From assembly GCA_028716705.1 (NCBI GenBank), contig JAQUPI010000007.1, positions 1 through 50,445 of the forward strand: a DNA stretch of 50,445 nt, in the 5' to 3' direction. Origin of the DNA: Candidatus Omnitrophota bacterium (GTDB taxonomy: Bacteria; Omnitrophota; Gorgyraeia; Gygaellales; Profunditerraquicolaceae). A program made the translations under genes and the position numbers. Under the pieces are notes generated by a model, which was given only the letters and a program-made list of their open reading frames with translations, made no database searches and was not told where the DNA came from. Numbering within the stretch: position 1 is the stretch's first letter; each line of letters opens with the position of its first letter. Below are positions 8,532 through 16,839 of this stretch, one piece after another.

Positions 8532-9557
8532 TTAGCTTATATACTCGGTTATGTTCTCGATCTTATAAAAACAGTTCACTGCTATGTCGCAGTCTTTTTT
8601 ACAGGTATTTATCTCTTCCATCGCCGCTTCCATTTCTTTTGAAAACCAGACTTCCGAGAATTTCTTCGCTCTTATATTCCCTACGGGCGACATACAAAAA
8701 CACATGTTGATATCGCCGTAGGCATTGACCTCGGGGGCCAGGTCTCCGCGCGGGCATTTTATCCCCTGGTCGTGAATGAACCTATAAGGATTGTTGAAAT
8801 AATGTTTTATCAGCCTTAATTGTTCCGGGGGATTGCATATCTTATATCCTTTTTCTTTTAAAAGCGCCAGATCTTCCAATATAGCGGATATTTTTTTGTG
8901 ATCTTGGGGCCAGATCTCCCTGTATTCCTTGCTGTTATACCAGTCCCGTTGGTAATTATCGCAGTCAAACGGCTGTAAGCAGGCGTTAAGGAACAGGTCG
9001 TTGATTTTCTCATTGTTGTTTGCCCACTCGGTCAAGGCCAGAACCTCATCCAGATTCTTCTCCATCATGGTCATGGTTATCCCTATACTGAGCCTGTTGG
9101 CCTTATCCTGGCCCCTATGTTTATCTAACAGGTCTATAGCATTCATTACCCTGCCGTAACTTCCTTTTATTCCCCTGAGATAATCATGAGTCTCCTCCTT
9201 GAACCCATCGAGCGATAAGAAGATCCCTGTAAGGCGTGAATTTACTATTTTCCTGGCCATATCCTCATTAATATAAAAGCCGTTGGTGGTTATTGAGCAG
9301 TTAAACCCGTTCTCCCTTATGTATAATATGATCTCGCACAGATCATCTCTCAGTAAAGCTTCCCCGCCGATCAAATGGATGAAGATTGGCTCGGTAGTTA
9401 CATTCTTTAAATCCTGCACAAAGCCCTTTATTTCATTAATACTAAGCTCTTCCCTTTCTGTTTTGCGCTCCTTATTCTTCCACATATTGCACATTTTACA
9501 GTGGAAGTTGCACTTTTTGGAAACTACCAAAAGACAAAACGCCGGGGTCTTCTTCAT
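8532..9557 (-). CDS. Radical SAM/SPASM family protein (array paralogue 9)
   Basis: 341 residues from the ATG at 9557, which overlaps the stop of the preceding small ORF as ATGA. A 51-nt longer reading from 9608 would place an unrelated basic peptide before the conserved N-terminus and is rejected. The motif is C16-x3-C20-x2-C23 (CNFHCKMCNMW), then IGGEALL, LDGFKEETHDYLRG (SLDG rather than SLDS), IWPQD and a linker NPPEQL. In SPASM the first cysteine is in IKCPRG, the second in MCFCM, and the tail CKKDC-x5-C is intact. It extends about 12 residues beyond the tail cysteines. It groups with paralogue 8 by its GGE element. Confidence 0.9.
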   Translation of the reverse strand: MKKTPAFCLLVVSKKCNFHCKMCNMWKNKERKTEREELSINEIKGFVQDLKNVTTEPIFIHLIGGEALLRDDLCEIILYIRENGFNCSITTNGFYINEDMARKIVNSRLTGIFLSLDGFKEETHDYLRGIKGSYGRVMNAIDLLDKHRGQDKANRLSIGITMTMMEKNLDEVLALTEWANNNEKINDLFLNACLQPFDCDNYQRDWYNSKEYREIWPQDHKKISAILEDLALLKEKGYKICNPPEQLRLIKHYFNNPYRFIHDQGIKCPRGDLAPEVNAYGDINMCFCMSPVGNIRAKKFSEVWFSKEMEAAMEEINTCKKDCDIAVNCFYKIENITEYIS

Positions 9558-9691
9558 TCGTCCTCGAAGAAACAGTTTACAAAATATTCGCAGGCCTTTT
9601 CGCAGCATAGCATCCTTCTTCTTGCCTCCTCAGCGCGGTTGTTTAAAATATCCGATATGTGATCCTGGAGTATATTCCCGAGGCCGCCCAT
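9554..9691 (-). CDS. 45-residue ORF matching only the SPASM tail of the rSAM array family (remnant or free mini-domain)
   Basis: Translated by hand. ATG at 9691 with AGGAGA 8 nt upstream; the stop overlaps the ATG of the next rSAM gene as ATGA. The product aligns only with the last 45 residues of its rSAM neighbours: LGNILQDHISDILNN corresponds to their GNIxxDxIxxIW segment, and CCEKACEYFVNCFF to their CX3CX5NCFF tail. An in-frame stop lies directly before the ATG and there is no rSAM core upstream. It is therefore either the 3' remnant of a deleted 17th paralogue that regained a ribosome-binding site, or a deliberately translated cysteine-rich peptide. The good Shine-Dalgarno and coupling to the next gene favour continued translation. 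Confidence 0.6.
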   Translation of the reverse strand: MGGLGNILQDHISDILNNRAEEARRRMLCCEKACEYFVNCFFEDE

Positions 9692-9698
9692 TTATAAT

Positions 9699-9704
9699 TC
9701 TCCT
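9699..9704 (-). promoter_or_regulatory. Ribosome-binding site of the 45-residue SPASM-tail ORF
   Basis: AGGAGA on the minus strand, 8 nt before the ATG at 9691. It is one of the better Shine-Dalgarno sequences in this operon and is the main reason to treat the small ORF as translated. Confidence 0.6.
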
Positions 9705-9765
9705 GCCCTCGCTAAAGCATCAGGCAAAGTAAGAAAAACCGCGTTTCTAAAGACCGTCTTCATAC

Positions 9766-11124
9766 TTATTTTCTGGTTTTGATCTCGGGCAATAGACCTG
9801 AATTTAACAATGTTGAATAAAGATTGGTTGCGATTAGTTTATATCCCTTCGCGTTGCAATGACCGTCAAAATTGAAAAGGCCCTCCTTATCCATCCTTCC
9901 CTGAAACTCAAACTCGTTATCGATTAACGGGACTTCAAATTGCGAGGCTATCTTTCTGGCCGCTCCATTGGCGTCATCAATGTGCGGATATGTCATCAAA
10001 ATCATTTTTATATTATTTTCTCTCGAAATCCTCATTAATTGCGCCAGGTCTTCTTTAATTATTTTGATTTTCTGCTCGCGGTTTTTTTGCAAATATATAA
10101 ATGCCTCCAAGATTTCCGCTCCTTTGCGCCCGTGGATCCGGAAGATCGATTCGCGCAGGCTTTCGGCTTCTTTAACAAAGTCTAAACCGGTACCCGCATC
10201 GCAAATATTTTTCAGTTCGATCAAGGCGCTTTGAATAAGCGCGGGTTCCGGCAAAACCAGATCTATTTCTTCCCTTGCGGATCCCCAGTCTTTCTTTGCC
10301 ATATAATCATACAATAACTCAAGATGTATATACGCATTGTGTCTAGGGTCGTCCGGTGCGTATTTAAGCGCCTTTTCCGCATACTGTATAGCCGAATCAT
10401 AATCCCCGGCTTCCCTTAAAAATAAGGCAAACTGCGCATTCGAGCTGCAGGAATTCGGATATTTTTCCAGCATATTCCTGGTTTCTTGCAGCGCTAAATC
10501 GATTTGCCCTTTTTCCTTATAAATCTTCATTTTCTCTACATATGCCTCGGATTCCGGGTCAGTGGCATTATACTGCCGGCCATCCTCGGCATTCTTTGCC
10601 GCTTTCTTCTCCCAGCCCAATGACAGGATCTCCCAGAGTTTATAAAGGCGTAAATCATAGACTCTGGATTTTATACTGTTAAGTATGCCTTTTTGACGGA
10701 ATCTCTCCATGCCTTCTAGGTTCCAATTATTATTCATGCCCACCATAACGATAACTATGTGTGGATTATATTTGGGAATATTTTCTCTCAAGATCTTTAA
10801 AATCCTGAAGGAGTTCCCCCCGGGACTGCCGAGATTCTGCACAGTTATCTTTTTCCCCCTGCCGTCAGCCTTAAGAAGCTGTTCAAGCTGCCGCGGATAA
10901 CTGTATTCAAAAGAAGCGCCGAGGCCATAAGTATAAGAATCGCCGATGCAAAGAACATTAAACTCCTGAGTATCAACCGCGGGTTTCTGGCAAACTTGAG
11001 AGCTATGGAAGCGAGTATAAATATAACCGCCTGCACGCAGAGTCATCTCTAGCATAAACAAAAAAGCTAGAATGCTGGGCAAGGTTATAAAGAAAATTTT
11101 ACGCAAGATGGGTTTCATCTTCAT
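9766..11124 (-). CDS. SGNH-fold hydrolase/esterase with internal TPR-like repeats, membrane-anchored
   Basis: 452 residues. A hydrophobic segment at residues 10-28 looks like a signal anchor, placing the enzyme on the outer face of the cytoplasmic membrane. The SGNH family blocks are visible: GDSYTYG with the nucleophile S63, a Gly block around LGSPGGNS, GMNNNW for the Asn block, and DGHCN near the C-terminus supplying Asp and His. Between about residues 180 and 300 are two or three TPR-like units (AGDYDSAIQYAEKALKY). SGNH enzymes of this type add or remove acyl groups on surface glycans. Its start overlaps the upstream rSAM gene by 26 nt, so it belongs to the same transcript. It is the only non-rSAM enzyme inside this stretch of the array. 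Confidence 0.85.
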   Translation of the reverse strand: MKMKPILRKIFFITLPSILAFLFMLEMTLRAGGYIYTRFHSSQVCQKPAVDTQEFNVLCIGDSYTYGLGASFEYSYPRQLEQLLKADGRGKKITVQNLGSPGGNSFRILKILRENIPKYNPHIVIVMVGMNNNWNLEGMERFRQKGILNSIKSRVYDLRLYKLWEILSLGWEKKAAKNAEDGRQYNATDPESEAYVEKMKIYKEKGQIDLALQETRNMLEKYPNSCSSNAQFALFLREAGDYDSAIQYAEKALKYAPDDPRHNAYIHLELLYDYMAKKDWGSAREEIDLVLPEPALIQSALIELKNICDAGTGLDFVKEAESLRESIFRIHGRKGAEILEAFIYLQKNREQKIKIIKEDLAQLMRISRENNIKMILMTYPHIDDANGAARKIASQFEVPLIDNEFEFQGRMDKEGLFNFDGHCNAKGYKLIATNLYSTLLNSGLLPEIKTRK

Positions 11125-12106
11125 AAAAACAATTGATCATGATGTGGCAGTTCTTCCGGCAACCGTAAACATCCTGCCTGATCCTTCCGGTATTTGGCGC
11201 GTTCCAGATCTGGGCCAGGTTGTCTGTCTTGATGTTGCCAAACGGTTCGATCAAGCAACAAAAAAAAGTTTTTCCGTAGGGGTCAACGTGGAATTCATAA
11301 TCCCCCAGATTGCATTTGATTTGCTTTAAAAACTTGTTCGGGTCTTTAAAATATTCCCTGAAGTGCAGGAAATGATTGGGGTGGTTACCGATTTTATAGC
11401 CATTAAACCTTAGCGCCCTTAGCTTTTCCAGGATGGACGCAGCTTTTCCCGTATCCTGAGGCCAGAAAATCCGGTTTTTCTCTTCTAGAAACCAGCTGTT
11501 ATCCGTCTTTTCCCCGAAAGGCTGGGTTATCGCCTGAAAACTGATCATGTTTATTCTCTGGTCACGCTGGACCCATTCCGCAAGGTCCATTATCTCGTTC
11601 AAGTTACGCTCCATAATGATGGTAAGGATGGAGATTGCCGGTTTTTTATTTTTGCGGAATTTATCCAGGTAACCGATGGCTTGTATTGCTCTCGCATGGC
11701 TGCCTTTTACTCCCCGTATAAAGTCGTGCGTTTGCGCCGTGACGCCGTCCAAAGAAATGGTCAGGCTGTCAAGGCCGGAATTAACAATATTTTCCGCCAT
11801 ATGCTCATCGATAAGAAACCCGTTGGTAACTAAGTTGGTTTTGTATCCCTGTCCGGAAATAAAATCAACCAGGTCCAGGACGCCATCGGTCATTAAAGGC
11901 TCACCTCCGGATAAATGGAACTCGAACCCCTGGTCCACCAGGCCCCGCAGAGACCTGACAAAATCTTTCTTTTGCTCCATCGTGGTTTCGAGGCTCTTAT
12001 CATCATTGATGCTCCAGATATTGCACATCTTGCATCTGAGCATACAGCGATAATTAAGCACCCAACAGCAATAATTGGGTTTTCTTGTCAGCTTATCATG
12101 TTCCAT
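11099..12106 (-). CDS. Radical SAM/SPASM family protein (array paralogue 10)
   Basis: 335 residues. It carries C21-x3-C25-x2-C28 (CMLRCKMCNIW), LSGGEPLM, SLDGVTAQTHDFIRG, FWPQD and a divergent linker GNHPNHFLHF in place of NPVSQLExF. SPASM cysteines are IKC, FFCC and C316-x3-C320-x5-C326. The ATG at 12106 has no good Shine-Dalgarno and lies 12 nt after the previous gene. Immediately before the cluster motif it has the aromatic/Cys segment NYCCW, which resembles FCC in paralogues 11-12 and 14-15. The linker change is the strongest deviation among the intact members and might mark a different interaction between the rSAM barrel and the SPASM domain. Confidence 0.9.
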   Translation of the reverse strand: MEHDKLTRKPNYCCWVLNYRCMLRCKMCNIWSINDDKSLETTMEQKKDFVRSLRGLVDQGFEFHLSGGEPLMTDGVLDLVDFISGQGYKTNLVTNGFLIDEHMAENIVNSGLDSLTISLDGVTAQTHDFIRGVKGSHARAIQAIGYLDKFRKNKKPAISILTIIMERNLNEIMDLAEWVQRDQRINMISFQAITQPFGEKTDNSWFLEEKNRIFWPQDTGKAASILEKLRALRFNGYKIGNHPNHFLHFREYFKDPNKFLKQIKCNLGDYEFHVDPYGKTFFCCLIEPFGNIKTDNLAQIWNAPNTGRIRQDVYGCRKNCHIMINCFYEDETHLA

Positions 12107-12118
12107 AATAAAACGGAC

Positions 12119-13165
12119 TTAAATTGCGTATAAGGAAGGGTCGTCTTCTATATAACAACAGTTAAGTAATAGGTGGCAGTTGGTCTTGCACTGATCGACT
12201 TTTTCCCTGATCAACTCCGCATCCCGCGAATACCATAATTTTCTGATATCGTCTTTCCTTATGTTGCCGATAAAGTCTTTAAAGAGGCAAAGCTGGATAA
12301 AACCATAAGCATTTACGCTTATCGCCCTGCCCCCGATGACACATTTTGCCTTATTCACCAACTTCTGGGGGTTGGCAAAATAGGCTTTGTAGGCCCTTAG
12401 GTGTTCGATCCTATTGCTTATCTTGGAACCATCCTGTCTCAAACGAATAAGTTCATCCAAGACAGAAATCGCCTTGATCTTATCTTTCGGCCAAAGGTAT
12501 TTATATTCGTCCCGCCATTCATCGGTCAAAGGGCCGCTGTAATTCGGCTGGACTACCACCATAAAATATAACCAGTCGACTTTAACGTTGCTGTCCGCCC
12601 ACTTTACCAGACTAAGCAAATCATCTAAATTCTCGTTCATGATAATACAACAGAGGCCTTTCTTTGTCTGCGGGGCGTATTTGGTTAAATTGTCTATTGC
12701 CTGCATCACATGTTGATAAACCCCTTCGACCCCGCGCATGCGGTCATGCACTTCGGGACGCGGGCTATCCAAAGAAAGGCTTACCGCGTCCAATCCGGAA
12801 TCCCCGATCTTTTTGGCTAATTCCTTATTGATCAGATAGCCGTTCGAAGCCATAGTGGTCTTGAACCCCTTTTCTTTTGCGAACCTTACCAGGTCCAGTA
12901 TCCCGGGCATGGATAAGACTTCCCCGCCGCCAAAATCCATTTCGAAACCCGGATCCACAAGTTCCCTTAAACCGCCGATAAAACTCTTCCATTCATCCAG
13001 AGACGGAAGTTCCTCCGGCTTTGGGGAAGGCTCTTGCCATTTATTGCACATTTTGCAGCGCAGCATACAGTAATCCGTCGGCGCAAGGCAGCAAAACCGC
13101 GGTTTTGACGCGTCGCCTTTAATGGAACCGTCTTTATTCAATGCGGCTTCGCATAAATCAGCCAT
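12119..13165 (-). CDS. Radical SAM/SPASM family protein (array paralogue 11)
   Basis: 348 residues, with an ATG at 13165 preceded by AGGAGA. A 20-residue N-terminal extension precedes RFCCLAPTDYC. Catalytic cysteines are C33-x3-C37-x2-C40 (CMLRCKMCNKWQE). The SAM element is FGGGEVLS, with Val for the usual Pro. SLDSPRPEVHDRMRG, YLWPKD and ISNRIEHLRA follow. SPASM cysteines are AKC, QLC and CKTNC-x5-CC. It shares KWQE, VHDRMRG and a longer N-terminus with paralogue 12, and the NCHxLLNC tail with paralogues 12 and 13, so these three form a local subclade that arose by tandem duplication. Confidence 0.9.
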   Translation of the reverse strand: MADLCEAALNKDGSIKGDASKPRFCCLAPTDYCMLRCKMCNKWQEPSPKPEELPSLDEWKSFIGGLRELVDPGFEMDFGGGEVLSMPGILDLVRFAKEKGFKTTMASNGYLINKELAKKIGDSGLDAVSLSLDSPRPEVHDRMRGVEGVYQHVMQAIDNLTKYAPQTKKGLCCIIMNENLDDLLSLVKWADSNVKVDWLYFMVVVQPNYSGPLTDEWRDEYKYLWPKDKIKAISVLDELIRLRQDGSKISNRIEHLRAYKAYFANPQKLVNKAKCVIGGRAISVNAYGFIQLCLFKDFIGNIRKDDIRKLWYSRDAELIREKVDQCKTNCHLLLNCCYIEDDPSLYAI

Positions 13166-13180
13166 TATATATTCTCCTCT

Positions 13181-14257
13181 CTATTCCGTTTTATTTTCGG
13201 CGGCCTGGACAACCCCTGTCCCCAGGGCGAAAGGGTAATCCCCTTCAAAAAAACAATTTAGCAGAAAATGACAGTTGTCCTGGCATTTTCGTATATCGGC
13301 CCTGGCATTCTGAGCCGCTTCTGAATGCCAAATCTCCCTTATATCAGCGCCTTCTTTTATGTTGCCCAGAAGCGCCCAGCGGTAACACAGGAAGATATCC
13401 CCGATCGAACTGGCGTGTATCGCCCGGTCCAGATTGCAGGGGCTCTTTTTCACAAATTTGTCCGGATTAGCGAAATAGGCCTTAAACGCCTCTAATTGCA
13501 CCACGGAATCGCCTATCCAATGCCCTTGCTTCCTGCGTGATATAAGTTCATCTAGTATCGCGCTTGTTTTCCCGATATCCTTTGGCCAGAAGAAGCTAAA
13601 ATCCTCTTTGTACCAGTCAGCGTCAAGGGCGGTATTGTTTGGCTGCATCGGCGCCATGAACAAAATGGAATTGGTTTTATCCCGGTTAATATTTACCCAT
13701 TCGGCCAAATCCAGGATACCGTCAAGCGTCTGCTCCATAATGATAGAGCATATCCCGATATGGATATCCTTGGAATATTTCCTTAAATATTTAATCGCGT
13801 TATGCACTCTCTGGGCAACGCCCTCTACGCCGCGCATACGGTCATGAACTTCATTCTTCAAGCTGTCCAATGAAAGGACTATGCTGTCGAGCCCGGAATC
13901 GACTATCCTCTTGGCCATTTCTTCATCGATAAGAAAACCATTCGAGGCGATGGCATTTTTAAATCCCAGCCCTTTTGCGTATGATACCAGTTCCAAAAGG
14001 TCCTTTCGCATCAAGGCCTCTCCGCCGCCAAAATCGATTTCAAAACCTTCATCGACCAGATCTCTTAATTGGCGGATAAAAGTCTTCCATTGCTCCGTGG
14101 TGGGTTGGGAAAACCCCTTTGTGCCGAGGTCTTCCTGCCACTTCTGGCACATTTTGCATTTCAGCATGCAGCTGTCTACAATGCCAATACAGCAAAAACC
14201 GGGTTTCAACGCTTTGGTTTTATCCTTTATCGCTTGGTCCTTTAAATTATTATTCAT
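13181..14257 (-). CDS. Radical SAM/SPASM family protein (array paralogue 12)
   Basis: 358 residues with an ATG at 14257 and AGGAGAG about 10 nt upstream. It carries C30-x3-C34-x2-C37 (CMLKCKMCQKWQE), FGGGEALM, SLDSLKNEVHDRMRG, FFWPKD and a divergent linker GDSVVQLEAF. SPASM cysteines are SPC, FLC and CQDNC-x5-C, followed by FFEGDYPF, which is nearly identical in paralogue 13. A C-terminal extension of about 20 residues is unique to it. It also shares NLDRAIHASSIGDIFLC with its right-hand neighbour almost residue for residue, so the duplication that produced the pair is relatively recent. Confidence 0.9.
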   Translation of the reverse strand: MNNNLKDQAIKDKTKALKPGFCCIGIVDSCMLKCKMCQKWQEDLGTKGFSQPTTEQWKTFIRQLRDLVDEGFEIDFGGGEALMRKDLLELVSYAKGLGFKNAIASNGFLIDEEMAKRIVDSGLDSIVLSLDSLKNEVHDRMRGVEGVAQRVHNAIKYLRKYSKDIHIGICSIIMEQTLDGILDLAEWVNINRDKTNSILFMAPMQPNNTALDADWYKEDFSFFWPKDIGKTSAILDELISRRKQGHWIGDSVVQLEAFKAYFANPDKFVKKSPCNLDRAIHASSIGDIFLCYRWALLGNIKEGADIREIWHSEAAQNARADIRKCQDNCHFLLNCFFEGDYPFALGTGVVQAAENKTE

Positions 14258-14271
14258 CCCTGGATCTCTCC

Positions 14272-15360
14272 TTATTGCATTTTTAAATAAAAGGGGTAGT
14301 CCCCCTCAAAGAAACAATTAAGCAGAAAATGACAGTTATTTTTACAGGCAGCTATATCCTGCCTCACGCGTCCGGCTCTTTCGGAATTCCACACGCTGAC
14401 GACATCGTCGGTTTTAATATTGCCTAAGGCACCCCAACGATAACAAAGAAATATGTCCCCGGTAGAACTGATATGTACAGCCCTGTCCATATTGCACTTG
14501 GTTTTTTTGACAAACTTTTCCGGGTATTGGTAATAGGATTTAAAGGCTTCCAACTGGCAGATTTGGTTGGTTATTTTAGAGCCGTTTTTTTTGCGATTTA
14601 TTAATTCATCTATTATCGAAGAGGCCTTAAGCGGGTCCTTCGGCCAAAGGCAACTGAATTCATCCTTTTCGCGCCATTGACTGTTTTCCGGGGTGTTATT
14701 AGGCCGCATCGCGGCCATAAAATAAATTGAGTTTATCCTATCGTCATTATCTGCCCATTCGAGGAGACTTAAAATATCATCCAGGTTCTTTTCGTATATT
14801 ACGCAGCAAATGCCCTTATAGATCCCGTCGCAGAATTTCTCAAGAAAACCGACCGCGCCTTTCGCCCTGGAATAGACCCCCGGGACGCCGCGAAGATAAT
14901 CGTGCGTCTTCTCGTTTAAGCTATCCAACGATACGATTACGCTGTCTAGCCCGGAAACCGCAATACGCTTGGCCATCGCTTCATCAAGCAGATAGCCGTT
15001 CGTGGCCACATTGACCTTAAACCCTTCTTTTTTGCAGAAATGAATAAGCTCAAGGATACCTTCTTTCAAAAAAGGCTCCCCTCCGCCGAAATTTATCTGA
15101 AATGAATCCCCCGTGATCCTCCTCAGGGAAGAAGCGCAATTTTTCCAGTCGTCCAGGGACGGTTTGCCTGTTTTTTCTTTAATAAAAATGTCTTCCTTCC
15201 ATTTGTAACACATCTTACAGCTCAACATGCATTCGTCGGTAATCCCAAAGCAGGAGAATTCCGGGGCGATCAAGGGCGGCCGCCTGGTTATAAAGAGGCG
15301 CTTTATCCCGTCTTTGAGTTCATTGCCGAGTAGCTTAGTATGTTTTAAAGAAAGCAACAC
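14272..15360 (-). CDS. Radical SAM/SPASM family protein (array paralogue 13)
   Basis: 362 residues from a GTG start at 15360 with AAGGTGG upstream. A basic N-terminal extension of about 30 residues (LKDGIKRLFITRRPP) precedes the conserved FSCFGITDEC. Catalytic cysteines are C44-x3-C48-x2-C51 (CMLSCKMCYKWKE). FGGGEPFL, SLDSLNEKTHDYLRG, LWPKD and ITNQICQLEAFKSYY follow. SPASM cysteines are TKC, FLC and CKNNC-x5-C, ending in FFEGDYPF. It lies 13 nt after the small basic ORF at 15374-15523. The basic extension could associate with membrane or with an acidic partner (inference). Confidence 0.9.
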   Translation of the reverse strand: MLLSLKHTKLLGNELKDGIKRLFITRRPPLIAPEFSCFGITDECMLSCKMCYKWKEDIFIKEKTGKPSLDDWKNCASSLRRITGDSFQINFGGGEPFLKEGILELIHFCKKEGFKVNVATNGYLLDEAMAKRIAVSGLDSVIVSLDSLNEKTHDYLRGVPGVYSRAKGAVGFLEKFCDGIYKGICCVIYEKNLDDILSLLEWADNDDRINSIYFMAAMRPNNTPENSQWREKDEFSCLWPKDPLKASSIIDELINRKKNGSKITNQICQLEAFKSYYQYPEKFVKKTKCNMDRAVHISSTGDIFLCYRWGALGNIKTDDVVSVWNSERAGRVRQDIAACKNNCHFLLNCFFEGDYPFYLKMQ

Positions 15361-15373
15361 CTTCCACCTTGTC

Positions 15374-15523
15374 TTATTTATTCCTGGCGAACTGCTTCCA
15401 GTCTATGCCTCTTCTCGCGCACATACTGCGCCATTTGATATATTTTATCCCCCTGTAGAGGGCGTAAAAAACCCCTCCATTCTTAAAATGTTTGGCAAAT
15501 TTCTGCCAATTTGTCTCTGCCAT
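15374..15523 (-). CDS. Small basic protein, 49 residues, unknown function
   Basis: Hand-translated ORF with ATG at 15523 and a near-consensus AAGGAGG Shine-Dalgarno, sitting exactly between two rSAM genes (18 nt after one, 13 nt before the next). The product starts MAETNWQKFAKHF, contains GGVFYALYRGIKYIKWR and ends GIDWKQFARNK. It is strongly basic (about 14 Lys/Arg against 2 acidic residues), aromatic-rich and likely helical and amphipathic, with one cysteine. I do not recognise the family. Possible roles are a small accessory or chaperone protein, a membrane-associated anchor, or a peptide substrate for an adjacent radical enzyme. The last has no direct support, because no leader/core architecture or repeated core motif is visible. 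Confidence 0.6.
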   Translation of the reverse strand: MAETNWQKFAKHFKNGGVFYALYRGIKYIKWRSMCARRGIDWKQFARNK

Positions 15524-15527
15524 ACCG

Positions 15528-15534
15528 CCTCCTT
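15528..15534 (-). promoter_or_regulatory. Strong Shine-Dalgarno of the 49-residue ORF
   Basis: AAGGAGG on the minus strand, 4 nt before the ATG at 15523. It is the best match to the anti-Shine-Dalgarno consensus that I noticed in the left operon, so the small ORF may be translated at a higher level than its neighbours. Confidence 0.6.
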
Positions 15535-15541
15535 TTTTGAA

Positions 15542-16837
15542 TCAGGGATTTCTTATGGATTTTGCCAAATTCGCTATTCCTTTTAGAAATGTTTTTTCTA
15601 TTCGGCTAAGCGAGTTAAACCTTCCGTGAATGTCCAGGTTGTGCCCGATATTATCGCAGCTCTTATAACAGCCCATATTAGAATCCGGGTCATTGCCGAT
15701 AAGAGAAAAAAAGGGATCGTTTTTTTCAAACCGGATTGTCTTCTCCCTGAATTGCCTTTGCAAAGAACCGTTCCAGATCACTCCAAAGTCCTGTTCGAGT
15801 ATGTTGCCGACCGGAAACCTGTGTGACTTAAGACAGGAATTAACATTGCCGTCTGCCAATATCCTTACAAACGCCCATCCCGCATAACAGGGCATCTTAT
15901 CTATCATATCCGAATCATATTGCGCTGTCCGGGCGCCGCTATTGGAAACCCTGCGCATAAACTGTTCAAGCCCGAATATCCGGATCTTGTTTCCAATTTC
16001 CCGGCTTTCATATTTCTCCTTCAATCGCTTACAATCCTTAAGCAAAATATCCCTCTCTCTGTCGTTTAACAATAATCTTTCGGTCTTCCCGGGAATCGTA
16101 TCTATGACCGTAAATTCTACCGCTTCTGAATTAGTCTGCAAGCCGAGTTCCACCATTTTTTCGATGTCATGGTAATTCATGTTAAAGATCACATTGTAAA
16201 GCTTTATAACGGGGGAATTACGCTTAAGTGTATTTAACCGCTTCAGCATTTCTTTTATCCTAAGAAAGGTCTCTCCGTTCTTATTGGGATGAGTAGCCGC
16301 ATAAACTTGAGGCGTCCCTGCCCAGACGCTTACAGTCAAGTGATCTATCTTTAGATCCGCCAGTTGCCCCGCTATCTTCTCATCAACCAAAGTGAAATTG
16401 GTGTTAATGTAACAGATGAAACCTTTGCGCTTCGTGTATTTAAGGATCTCGATAATTTCAGGGTGCATAAACGGCTCTCCGCCGCCCGCGTAATATATAT
16501 ACTTAGTCCCCATCTTATGCAGCTCATCAAGCAATGCCACAAGTCTTTTAAAAGGAATGGTTTGTTTTTTCACCTCGGGGTCGATCTTTTTTTCCGCCAG
16601 AAGAGGGGAATTGCACCAGCACCCTATGCAATCATTATTGCAGTTATTCGTCAGGTCTATTTGGGCAAAACCCGGCCCTTTATAAGCGCGCGAACCATCT
16701 AAGATCCCTACAGCGTCGAGATAATCGACGAAAATCCTTTTCGGTTTAAGGTAAAATGCGAATTTTTTGAATACGCCCTTTAATCCGCTATCCCTAAATT
16801 GAGACCCGACCGATCTTAGAATGGAACGCATTTTCAT
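15542..16837 (-). CDS. Radical SAM/SPASM protein of a second subfamily
   Basis: 431 residues. A 55-residue N-terminal region precedes the barrel, whose motif C66-x3-C70-x2-C73 (CNNDCIGCWC) is followed by YAGGGEPFMHPEI, where GGGEP contacts SAM. The SPASM part contains MPCYAGW, NVNSCLKSHRFPVGNI, and GCYKSCDNIGHN near the end, giving at least four cysteines for an auxiliary cluster. It is not a close relative of the array paralogues: it lacks the LRG, WPxD and NPVSQL blocks. It resembles the rSAM half of the 1114-residue protein encoded at 19035-22379 (shared HP-x-I-x-E/DERF region and the Asn-Tyr-x-x-(I/M)-E motif). It starts 2 nt after the B12-rSAM gene. Probably a sugar- or peptide-modifying enzyme of unknown substrate. 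Confidence 0.85.
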   Translation of the reverse strand: MKMRSILRSVGSQFRDSGLKGVFKKFAFYLKPKRIFVDYLDAVGILDGSRAYKGPGFAQIDLTNNCNNDCIGCWCNSPLLAEKKIDPEVKKQTIPFKRLVALLDELHKMGTKYIYYAGGGEPFMHPEIIEILKYTKRKGFICYINTNFTLVDEKIAGQLADLKIDHLTVSVWAGTPQVYAATHPNKNGETFLRIKEMLKRLNTLKRNSPVIKLYNVIFNMNYHDIEKMVELGLQTNSEAVEFTVIDTIPGKTERLLLNDRERDILLKDCKRLKEKYESREIGNKIRIFGLEQFMRRVSNSGARTAQYDSDMIDKMPCYAGWAFVRILADGNVNSCLKSHRFPVGNILEQDFGVIWNGSLQRQFREKTIRFEKNDPFFSLIGNDPDSNMGCYKSCDNIGHNLDIHGRFNSLSRIEKTFLKGIANLAKSIRNP

Positions 16838-16839
16838 TT

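Noticed and set aside
8532-9608. Longer start for paralogue 9 at 9608
   Set aside because: The extra residues are the out-of-frame reading of the 45-residue ORF; the ATG at 9557 has an ATGA overlap and matches paralogue N-termini.
1-15360. Array as an assembly artefact of a collapsed or duplicated repeat
   Set aside because: The copies are well diverged at protein level, each with its own linkers and starts, so misassembly cannot create them.
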